DNA of 64,000 nucleotides from Nemania diffusa. Lineage: Eukaryota; Ascomycota; Sordariomycetes; Xylariales; Xylariaceae. The notes beneath the pieces were generated by a model. It saw nothing but the letters and a program-made list of their open reading frames with translations, was not told the origin of the DNA and did no database searches. Both the position numbers and the translations under genes were made by a program. The DNA lies in the NCBI GenBank assembly GCA_038501195.1, contig JBBPUQ010000002.1:6401001-6465000 (forward strand), given 5' to 3'. Below, piece by piece: positions 40,201 to 52,325 of this stretch (positions are counted from its first letter, which is position 1; each line of letters opens with the position of its first letter).

Positions 40201-43200
40201 AATATAAACTAAAATTTTTAAATTATATTATTTTAAACAAAAAAATTAAAATAAATTTTTTATAAATTGATATTATTAAAAAATAGTTTTTTTTTAATTT
40301 TTGTTATAAACTATAACAATTTTTAAAATTTTATAACTTTTATTATTGTTTTATTAAAAAATATTTTTTAGTTATTGTTTTATTATATTAATATTTAAAA
40401 AAAAGTACAATTAAAATAAAAAAAAGTTAAATTTTTTTAAATAATTTAAAAAAGCATATTTTTAAACAATTGCAAAATTTATTTAAACAAGCTATTTTTT
40501 TTATATATTTCGACTTTAAAAAATAAATATTAGTAAAAACTAATATATTTAAAGCTATATTTATAAATAACTTATTGCAAAAAAATAATCGAAAATAATA
40601 GTAACTAATTTCGTTTTATTTTTAAAAGTTTTTTAATTAAAAATTAAACTAAAATATATTAAACAAAAAAATATTAGTTATTATTAAAAGCTTTAAATAT
40701 TAATATTATTATTTATAAAAAAATAAATTATTTATTAAAATATTAATTAACTATAATAACTTTTAAACTTTTATAAAAATATTAAAACTAAATAAAAAAT
40801 AAGTTTAATAATATATTTATTTAGCTTTTTTTGACTTTATTATTAAATATAAAAAAAAAAGCAAAATAAAGCTGATTTTTTTTTATGTTGTTTTAATTAT
40901 ATAAATAATATATTTTTTAATATAAATTTTTTTTTTATATTAAAAAAGAAAATTGCTATATAATATATAACTTTTAAAAATTAATATTTAAAAATATTAA
41001 TTAAAAAAGTTTATATTAAACGTTATTTTTTTAAACAATTAATTTTTATTTAATTAGTTATATATATATAAATATAAATAGTTATTACAAAAAAAAATAT
41101 TTAAACTTTAAAAGCTAATTAAAGTTTTAAATTATTAATTTAAAACATTTAAAAAAAAAATTTTAAATATTAATAAATTTTAAAATAAATTAAAAACAGT
41201 TTAGTTATAAAAAATCAATAGTTAATTTAAAATTTTTTAATTTTTTATAACAAAAAAATTTATATATTTTTTAAAAAATTAATTTATTTTCAATTAATTG
41301 AATTATATTACAACAACTTTTTTATAAATTATTTTAATTAAAAATATACTTTAGAACTTTTTTAAAAAAAGTTTTACTAATAAAACTTAAAACATAATAT
41401 ATAAAGCTATATAAAAAGTTATACTATTTATTTTAAATTTAAAACAAAATATTATTAAAAATATAACAAATTGAATAATTTATTAATATTTATTAAACTT
41501 ATATAAAAACTATTTATAAATTTTATAATTAGTTTATTAAAAACTTTTTATAAAAGCAGTTATATAAATTTTATATTAATAATTATAAACTAATTTATTA
41601 AATTAATATATTTATTATTTATTTATATTACTATAATAGCTATATAGCTAACTATTTTATTTTATTAAAAAATAAAATATAAATTTAAAAGTTTTATTAA
41701 AATAGTTATTAATCGAAGTTTTATATTTATTAATAATTTTTAGTTTAATTTATATTATTATATTAAAATTAAAAAATATTATTTAATTATATTTTATTTT
41801 AAAACTAACAATTAAATAAAACATATAAACTAAATAATTAAATATTATTTAAAATATTTTATTTTTATTAAATAAATTAATTAGTTTTAATTATTATTTC
41901 AAACTTTTTTTACTATAAATTTAGCAATTAATTTAACTATTAATATTTTATTTTTTAAAACTTTATATAGCTATATATTAAAATTCAAATTATTTATTAA
42001 AAACAACTTTATTTTAAAAAAAGTACTAATAATACAAAATTGATTAAATAAATTAAAAATTATTAAAAATAAATTAACAAAATAGTAATAAAATATAGTT
42101 AAAAATTAAACAAAATACTACAACAATAAATATAAATTAATAAGTTATAAAATAAATTAATTAGTTGTTTTATTAACTAAATATTTTAAACTTAAAAAGT
42201 ATTACTATAAATTAATTTTTAAATATATTAAACTATTTAAAATTATTAATAAAATTAGTTTATAAGTTTATTGCTTTTATTTTTTTATATAATATATTTG
42301 TTTTTATAATATATTTTTTATTTAATTATTAAAACTTTAAAAAACTAATAATATAAATAAATTATTTATATTTAATTTAAAAAATAATAATATAAAATAA
42401 AAAATAAAAAATATAATAAAAAAACATATTTATAAAAAAAATCTATATTATAAAATTAAATAAAAAAACTAGTTAATTAAATATAATTAATAAATATTAG
42501 TTATTAATATATTTATTATTAAAATTATTACAAACTTTAAAAAAAAAAAAAAAAACATAAAAAAAATAAATTAATAAAACTATAGAAAAAACTACTTATT
42601 ATATTATAGTAAAAATATATTAAAACTACTAAAAAAACTTTTTAATTAATTATTTAAAGTTGTTAAAAAAGCTAACAAAACAAAATAAATTAAAATTTTT
42701 ACAAAAAAGTCTATATAATAAAAATCAAATTTATTTTTTTAAATAATAATTTATGCTTTATTAATAAACTATATATAAAACTTTGTTAAAAAATTTAAAA
42801 AATAAATTCGAAAATATTTTAAAACACTATAAATTTTTTATAAGCTTTAAAATATTTTATATTATTATTATTTTTATAATAAATTATTTTTACTTTTTTT
42901 ATAAAACAATATATAATTAAAAACTAAGCTATATAGCTAGTATTAAAAAATTACAAACAAAATATAATAATATAATAGTATTAAATATATTAATTAATGT
43001 TTTATTTAAATTAAAAATAAAAGTAAAAAATAAATAAAACAGCTTATTTATAGCATTAATAACAAAAAAAGCAATAGTTTATTAAACTAAAGTTTTATAT
43101 TAATAAATTAAAAACTAATATTTAATAACAATATTTTAAAATTAACAATTAATATTAAAATTAGCAGTAAATATAAACAAAGCAGTTTATTTTTATAACA

Positions 43201-44130
43201 AAAACTTTGTTAATAAAGCAAAAAATAATACAATATAAAAAAAAAATACAGCAAAAAAACTTTAAAAAATAAAACTATATTTTAACAATTTTATAACAAA
43301 ATTAAACTAAAATATATTAAATATAGCTTTTTTTTTTATTATAAATAATAGTACTATTTAAATTATTATTATTTTTTTGCTTTAAATTAAATAAATTAAT
43401 ATTAAACTTTAAAATTTTATATAAATGAACTATATTAAATATTATTATAACAAACAATTAATTTTTTAATAACAAAATAAAATTAAAATAAAAATAAAGT
43501 TATTTATAAGTTTATAAATATTGTAGCTTTTTTAATAACTATTACATATAAAATTTTTTAAATTTTTAAAAAAGCAATAAATTTTTAAAAGTTTAATATT
43601 TTTAAACTAAAAAAAGTTATAAAAATATCTAAAACAAAAATAACATATTAATAAAACAATTATAGTTTAAAGTTTATTTTAACACTTAAATTAACAGTTA
43701 TAAATATAAACGGTTTAATAGTAAAAAAATATATTAAAAGCAGTAATAACAAATAAAATATAAAAAAAAAAAAAGAAAAATATAAAAATAACTTAAAAAT
43801 AAATACAAACAGTAAAAAAAAACTTATTAAACAAAAGTTAATAAAATTAACAGCATTTAAAAAAAAAAAAAAAAAAAAAAAAAGTTAGCAAACTTATAGC
43901 TTTATATATTTTTGTTTATATATAAAGCTATATTAACAAAAATATAAATTATTTTTAAAAATTAATAATTTATAAAATATTTAAATATTTATATATAACT
44001 ATATATTGTTTATATTTTTAACTAATTAAATTAACAAATTAATTAATTAATTTATATATTTAAATCAATTAATTTATAATTAATTTTTATAATTAAATTA
44101 AAAATAACTTAAACTAAAAAAAAAAATAAT

Positions 44131-44309
44131 TGTTAAAATTTAAAAGCTAAAATTTAAAAAAGTACTAATATATTTATATATATTTATTTTATATATATTT
44201 TAAAAAAGATTTTTTTTTTTTTAAACTTTAGTTTTATATAATATATATTACTAGTTATATACTACTTATTATATTATATTTAATTTATAGTTTTTTTTAC
44301 TTTGTAATA
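44131..44309 (+). repeat. LTR of element A, right
   Basis: 179 bp, starting TGTTAAAATTT. Its 3' end lies within the first copy of an 83-bp tandem duplication. Confidence 0.75.
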
Positions 44310-44449
44310 TATTAATTATATTATTAATTATATATATTAATTTTAAGTTTTTATATAAATATTTAATTTATAGTTTTTTTTACTTTGTAATATATTAATT
44401 ATATTATTAATTATATATATTAATTTTAAGTTTTTATATAAATATTTAA
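44284..44449 (+). repeat. 83-bp perfect tandem duplication
   Basis: 44,284-44,366 and 44,367-44,449 are identical. The unit contains the last 26 bases of the right LTR of element A plus flanking DNA, including the target duplication. Identity despite surrounding heavy mutation indicates it arose after RIP. Confidence 0.9.
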
Positions 44450-44737
44450 TTAAATTAAAAACTATATAAAAAAAATAATTTATAATTAATATTATATTAT
44501 TTTAAAAAATATATAAAAATTATAAAATTATAAAAATATATTAAATTAATAATAAAAATAACTTAATAAATATTTATATAAAAAAAATATTTAATTAAAT
44601 ATTAAAAAAACTAATTAATATAAATAAATTAGTTATATAAATAAAAATATATATAAATTAATTAAATAATAAAAAAAATAATAAAAGATTAATTAATATT
44701 AAAACTAAAATTATTATATAAAAAAAAAAAGCTTTAA

Positions 44738-45045
44738 TATTAAATTAATAATTTAATAAAATTTATATATATATATTAAATATATATAATTAAAATTTAA
44801 ACTAAAACTTTTATTAAATAATTAAATAAATAAAAAATATAAAAATTTATTAAAATTTATAAAACTTATAAGTTTTATATATATATATATATAAATAATT
44901 TATATATAACTTTTTTAGTTATATTTTTTTTTATAAAATATATATATAAATTAATATAAAACTTTAAAACTTAGAAATAAATTTTAAATTTTATAAATTA
45001 TTTTAAATTTTTATATATATATATATATATAAAATTTTATTAATA
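44738..45045 (+). repeat. LTR of element B, right
   Basis: 308 bp including a short extra segment near 44,968-44,990. It is followed by ATAAT, the same 5 bp that precede the left LTR. Confidence 0.7.
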
Positions 45046-46099
45046 ATAATTATATTAATATAATTAATAATAATTATATAGTTATTTTTTTTAATTTATT
45101 AATATTTTATTCAATATAATATTTTTATAAATAAATTAATAATAATTATTTAATAATTAATATTAATTTAATATATAAGTTTTTAATAAATTAATAAATT
45201 ATAATAAATATAATATTAATAATAAATTTAAAAATTAAATAATATTATATATTTTTAAATATAAAACTAAAAAATATATTTAATTTTTTTAATTAAATTA
45301 ATATATTTATATAAAAACTTTTTAATTTATTATTTTAATTTTTTTATTAAATTTTAAATAAATTTATTATTTTAAATAAATAATAAAATTTTTTAATTTA
45401 AATATAAATATATTTTATAATATAAATTATAATATTATTTATAAATTTATATAATAAAATAATTTATTAAAAAAATAAAAAAAATATTATAAAAATGTTT
45501 ATTATATATTAATATTAATAATATAATTTTTTATTAAAATAATTAATATAATAAATAAAAGTTAAAACATTATTATAATTTATTTTAAAAATATATTGTT
45601 TTTATATAAATTTATTTATTTAACATTTTTAAAAATTTTTATTAATATAAAAAACTTAAAAAATAATTATAATATATAATTTATATAATTTTTTTTATTT
45701 TTTTTATTATTAATATTAAAAATAACTAAAATATATTATTAATTTAATATTTTATAAATAATATTTTTATATATTATATTATATAAAAAATTATTATATT
45801 TAATTATTTAATATTATTTATATATATAAATATATATAATTATATTTTTTTAAAATTATTTAATAAATAAAAGAAATTAAAAAATTAATTAAAATTTATA
45901 AAATTTAAATATATATATATATATATAAATAATTTATATATAATTATAATAATATTTTAAATAATTTTATAAATAATTTATTTTAAAAAAATATTAAAAC
46001 TTTTTTATTATTATTATTAATTATTTAATTAAATATTATATATTTTTAACTTTAAATTTTTAATAATTATTATTTAATATTTAAAGATTTTTTATAAAT

Positions 46100-46220
46100 A
46101 TAATAAATATAATTAAATAATAATTAAATTAAATATATTATTAATATATTAATTAAAATTTAAAAAGAAAACATTTATATATAATTAATAAAATTTTAAT
46201 TATATATTTATTATATATAT
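46100..46220 (+). repeat. Dispersed 175-bp repeat, diverged copy 3
   Basis: Shares the start (ATAATAAATATAATTAAATA) and the TTAATTATATATTTATTATA part with the copies at 26,487 and 31,129. The middle is altered. Confidence 0.5.
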
Positions 46221-47828
46221 AATATAAAAAATAATAAAAACTATATAAATTATATATTATAATTATAACTTTTTTTTATTTTTTATTAATTTATATTAAA
46301 TATTAATAAATAAAAAATTATATTATTACTTTTTTTATATTAATTATAATTAATTATAATTTTATAATTTTATTATTAAATTTTTATTTTTTAAATTATA
46401 TATTTTATAAATTTATTAAAATTATTTTTAAAAGTTTAATTTTTTTATAATTTAAATAATTATATATATTAAAAGTTTTATTTTTTTATTTTTAATTTTA
46501 ATAAATTATATTAATATTTTTAATTTTATATAAATATTTATTTAAATAATTTATTTATATTATAATATATTTATTTTTTAAAAATAAATATTTATATTTA
46601 TATTAATTTATTAATATTTTATTAAATTATAATATTATTATAATTAAATTAAAATTAATTATAAAAATTTAATTATAATTTATAATATTAATTTAATATA
46701 TAATTTTTTAATAAAACTTAAATAAAATTAAAAAAGTTTTAATTATATATTATAATTATATTTTTTTTATTAATATAATAATTAAATAAATTATATAATT
46801 TATAAATTAAATTAATATTAATTTATAATATTATTTTTTAAAAATTATTATTTAAAATATTTTTTAAAATATTAATTTATTAATAAATTATTTTATTTTA
46901 TTAATTTTTTTATATTTATTAAAATATTATATATATTTTATAATATTTTATTTTATATTTAAATATAAAATAAAAAAAATTTAAATATTTTAATATTATA
47001 ATTTAATTAATTTCTTTAAATATTATTTATATATATATAAATAATTTATTAATTATTAAATTTATTTATATAATATTAATATTTTTATAATATTATTAAT
47101 TAATAATCATTTATTAATAATTTTAAAAGTTTAAATATAATTATATATTATATTTTTATATTTTTTAAATAAATAAAATAATTAATATATAATTAATATA
47201 AAAGTTATAATATTTAAATTTATAATAATTAAAAATATTAATTTAATATATAATATATATATATTATTTATAAATAATAATTAAATTAAATAAATTATAA
47301 ATTAATTAATTAAAATATATAAAAATAATTTTTATATATAAATAATAAAAGTTTAATTAAATTATATTAATATATAATAATAAAAAAGTTTATTATTAAA
47401 AATTATTATTAATATAAATATTTAATATAAAAAAAAATTAAATTATATAAAAATTTATTTATTTTTAAAATTTTAATAATTTATAATTATAATATATTTT
47501 TAAAATATTATAAATTTAAATATATAATAATATATTTAAAATAATATTTTATATTAAATTTAAATTTTATAATAATAATATTAAATTAATAATTAATTTA
47601 TATATAATTATTTTTATTATTTTTATAATAAAAAATTATATAAAATAAATAATTTTTAAAACTTTTTAAATAATTATATATATAATTAATATTATAAATA
47701 AATAATTTATTTAATTTTATTTTATTAATAAAAAAAATTATAATTTATAGTTTTTTTTTATTAAAATAATTTTTTTAATTATAAATAAACAAATAAATAA
47801 TTAAATAAATAAATAAAATAAATTATTT

Positions 47829-48113
<285 letters not shown>

Positions 48114-51100
48114 TATTAATTTTTTTTATTATTTTTATTATTTTTTTATTTAGTTATTATTTATTTATTTATATTATTATATAATATTTATTTATATAAA
48201 GTTATATATTTATATATATTTTTATATTTAATAGTTTAAATTTATATATTTTTATTTTTTTTAATATATATTATATAAAATTTTAATACTTTTTTTTTTT
48301 AATATATTAAAATAAAGTATTTAATAATTAATTTTAATTTATAAAAAAAATAAATTATTAAAAAATATTAAAATTATATTTAAATCAAATTTATAATAAA
48401 TATTTTTAATTATTTTTATAATATATTAATTAAATAAATTGTTTTATATATATAACTAAAATAATAAAAAGTTTTTAAAAATAAATAATATATTAAATAT
48501 AATAATAATTTTAATAAATAATTTATAATATTATATTATAAATATAAACTATTTAATTAATAGTTATATATATATTTAATTTATAATAAATTTATTATTT
48601 TTTTATATAATATTATAATTATTTATATATAATTAAAAATATATTATAAATATTTAATTAAAATTATATAAATATATTAATAATAATTATAAAAGTTTTT
48701 TAATATTAAGAAAATATATAAAGTTTAATAAATTAATTTAAATTTTAAACTTTTATTATTTATATATATTAATAATTTTTTGCTTTATTTTATAAAATAT
48801 TATATAAAATTTATTAAAAATTTTATAAAATTTTAATTAATAAATATTTAAATAAAGTTTATTATTACTATAAAAATTAAATTTATTTTAAATTAAATTA
48901 TATTTTATTAATAAATATATATTTTAAATTTATTAAATATAAATTTAAAATTTATATTAATATTAATATTTATTTATAATTTATTTTATAATTTTATATT
49001 AAATTTTTAATAATTATAATTTAATTTATTTTTATTTAATATATAAAAATAATTAATTAATATAATTATTTATTATTTATTATTTAATTAAATTAAAATA
49101 ATAAAACTTTAATAATAGTAATAATATATTTTTTTTTATTTAAAACTTTTAAAAATAATTAATATTTATATTAATTACTTTTAAAAAAAGTTTATATTTT
49201 TATATTTAAAATAATATAAATAAATATATTTTTAAATAATATTATTTAATTTATTATATATAATAATAGCAATAAAAATATAAAAAATAAATTTTTATAA
49301 TAAAATAATTATTAGTTTTTTAATAAAAATATAACTAATTAATAAATTAAAAATTAATAAAATTAACTATAAAAAAACTATATATCGTTTTAAAAAATAA
49401 ATATTTATATAAATTTATATTATTATTATTATATTTATATTAATATTTATTAAAAATATTTTAATATATTTAAATATTAAAGTTTTTAATTATTTAAGTT
49501 TTAAAAAAATTATATTGTTTTATTTTATATTTTTATTTTTTTAATTTATTATAAATATTTTAAATTTATATATTTTTAAAATAAATATTATATTTAAATT
49601 TAATAAATAAAACTATATATTATTATTAATATTTTTTATTAACTATATATAATATTAAATTTAATTTAAAACTTTATTAATTATTATATATTTTTAAATA
49701 AAAAATAATAATTTAAATTTATAAAATTAATTAATATTAATAATATTAATTTAAATATTTATTTTTTAAAAGTTATAATATAAATTTATAATTATTTAAT
49801 TATATTTTATTTAAATTAATTATTATTAATTGTTTTTTTTATTAATTAAATTTTATATATTTATAAATATAAATATTTAAAAACTAATTTAAAAAGTTAT
49901 ATTTTATATAAATAAATGTTTTAAATTATTAAATTTATTAAATTTAAAAAAAGCTAAAATAAACTAAAATAAAAATAAAAATTAATTAGTTTTAATTTAT
50001 TAAATTTAAATAATTTTAAATTAAATAATAAAATAAATAATATATTTTAATTTAAAAAAAACTTATTTAATTTAAACTATAAATAAATTAAATAATAATA
50101 TAAAATAATTATAATAAATTAAAAAAGTTTAATAAAAAAATAATTTAAAATAAATTTTATTTTTATATTTTTAATTAATTTTTATTAATATTTTTTATTT
50201 TAATTTATTATTTAATTATATTTTATATTTATATAAATAAACTAAAATATTTTTATTTATTTTTAATTAAAATTAATAGTTTAAAATTTAATAAATTATA
50301 AATAAAAGTTAATTTTTTTTTAATTTTTTTTAATAAAAATATTTATAATTTTAATTAATAAAATATTTTTAAATTTAATTTAATTTTATTTAATTTATTT
50401 TTTATTTTATATAAAAATAAATTAATATTAATAAATTTTTATTTAATTAAAATTAATTTAAATTTAATTTTAATTTTTATTTTATTTTATTATTTAATAA
50501 ATTTAAAAATATATTTAAAAAAAAATTAAACTTTATATTTTTTATTTTTTTTTAATTTAATTAAAAAATAATTAAATAAAGTTTTTTATAAATAATAAAA
50601 ATTAATTACAAATTTATTTTTATTAATATTATTATTAATAGTTTTTAAATTAAAAAATTAAATAAATTTTATTAAATTTTTAATTAATTTTATAATATTA
50701 TATTTATTATTTATTATAATTAATATAATTAATTTATAAATTTATTTAATAATATATAAATTTAAAATTATTTAATTTAATTTAAAATTTTTAATAAATT
50801 TTTAATAATTATTAAATATTTAATTAATTAAAACAATATAAATTAATATAGCTTTAATTTATTTAATTTTTTTAATAAATTTATATATAAAAATATTAAT
50901 TAATTTAATAATTTTAAATTTAATATAAATATTAATAGTTATATTAATAATAATATTTTGTTTTTTTATATTTATTAATATAATATTTTATTATTAATTT
51001 ATTTATATAAAAATAAATATAAAATTAAATTATATAAAAATAATTAATTATAATAAAATTTTAAATATATTTAATATAAATATTAAAATAAAATAAATAA

Positions 51101-51475
51101 ATTAAATAAATTTTAATTTAATTATAATTTAAATTAATAAACTTTTAATAAAATTAATAATAAATAAAAAAATAAAATTTATATTTTATAATAATATATT
51201 ATAATTAAAACAAACTTTAATAACTAGTTTTTTTTAAATAAAAACTTAATAATTAATAATATAAATTATTATAACTTTTATTTTATTATTTTAAATTTAT
51301 ATAATAAAAAGTAAATATAAACAATAATTTATAATTTAAATTAATAATTAAAATAATTTTAATATATATTATATTATAAATTTTATTTATATTTATATTA
51401 TATATTTCTATTTAATTATTTTAAAATAAGTTAGTTCTGTTTTTATTTAAAGATATAGTATATTGCTAGTGACCC

Positions 51476-51515
51476 AAAATTAGTTTTCGAACAGTTAGCC
51501 CTCTGGGTTGCCGTA
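51476..51515 (-). repeat. Right terminal inverted repeat of the AT-rich block (40 bp)
   Basis: Reverse complement of 24,621-24,660 at 38 of 40 positions. It reads CTGGGTTGCCGTA at its outer end. Confidence 0.85.
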
Positions 51516-51521
51516 ATGGAC
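51516..51521. repeat. Target-site duplication, right copy (ATGGAC)
   Basis: Exact copy of 24,615-24,620. The inferred empty site reads CCCTATGGACGCAG. Confidence 0.8.
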
Positions 51522-52325
51522 GCAGTACTGAGCACGTCTTCCTTACACCCACAGTCAGTCGCTACATACGAAACCATAGGAGGGTACAGTATAATGTATG
51601 TACATATCTGCTCTGCTATTATGTACTTCATGTCCCTCCCCACCTAACTACTTGCATCTATATACATCTACATCTAGATACATCCTAGAGAGACCGGGTC
51701 TACATTGACCCATACGTTGCGAGATTAGTCTCACACCGAGATCTCTAGCTGTGCGATGGTATCCAGTCCCCAAATTCGTTGAGCGAGTAGGTAGCACTTA
51801 TTGGCTATAGTCAACTAGGTAGTTTAGTGTAATCATCAACATGTGCGTACCTAAGATATACATATGTATGTAGGTTAGGTAGGTAGAAGAAATATGCGTA
51901 TCCCAAATCAAGACGACATACATATATACCTGTATTATATACTGTACAGAATACCTATAGTTGTCGCAGTAAGTAAAGTGGGCACATGCACCCTCGGCGA
52001 GCTCTCCTGCCCTGTCTGCATGGCACATGCAGTAGGGGGGCCTAGGGCCTAGGCAGGCTGTAGGTACCTACAGATTCTATCTACGTTAGGTGGGACAGGA
52101 TACCTCGAGTACTACACAAGTAGCCGTTTTAGTAAACATCTCATACAACTTCATTGATCGCCTTTAGCTACGTTCTTGATTAAACATCACTACTTCAATC
52201 CACCACCCCATCTATGTGCCTCTCTAGTCTAATTCGCAGTAATACTGCTGTGACCATCCTCTCGGTCGTATCAATTGCCTCGCTGTCATGTTCGCGGCCC
52301 TAGTTTCGTCGAGCTATTTACCACC
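51522..52325. other. Intergenic DNA upstream of the transcription factor gene
   Basis: Contains TAGGTAGGTAG and CCTAGGGCCTAGG type motifs and short CATC/TACA runs, but no gene I can support. It would include the 5' region of the regulator gene, whose ATG follows a good fungal start context (CCACC). Confidence 0.5.

Larger units (their letters stand above)
37082..44309 (+). mobile_element. LTR retrotransposon remnant A (7.2 kb), nested in element B
   Basis: LTRs of 180 and 179 bp lie at 37,082-37,261 and 44,131-44,309. The left one still ends TAACA and the right one still starts TGTTA, together giving the canonical fungal TGTTA...TAACA ends. The 5 bp outside are TATTA on both sides. A run of A (11 in a row) just before the right LTR fits a polypurine tract, so the element reads on the plus strand. 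The interior of 6.9 kb fits a full-length gag-pol element, and it keeps visibly more C and G than its surroundings and has more A than T on this strand, suggesting a younger, less mutated insertion with a purine-rich coding strand. No reverse transcriptase or integrase frame remains. Confidence 0.75.
31915..45045 (+). mobile_element. LTR retrotransposon remnant B (5.9 kb net), host of nested element A
   Basis: Direct repeats at 31,915-32,202 and 44,738-45,045 begin TATTAAATTAATAATTT and end TTTTATTAATA, consistent with TGTTA...TAACA after RIP. The flanking 5 bp are ATAAT on both sides. The right copy has about 20 extra bases. Differences between the copies are nearly all C/T or G/A (AAGATT against AAAATT, ATACAAA against ATATAAA), in both directions. 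After subtracting element A with its target duplication, the element is 5.9 kb, a normal size for a fungal Gypsy or Copia element. An A-rich run just before the right LTR fits a polypurine tract on the plus strand. No coding frame survives. Confidence 0.65.
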
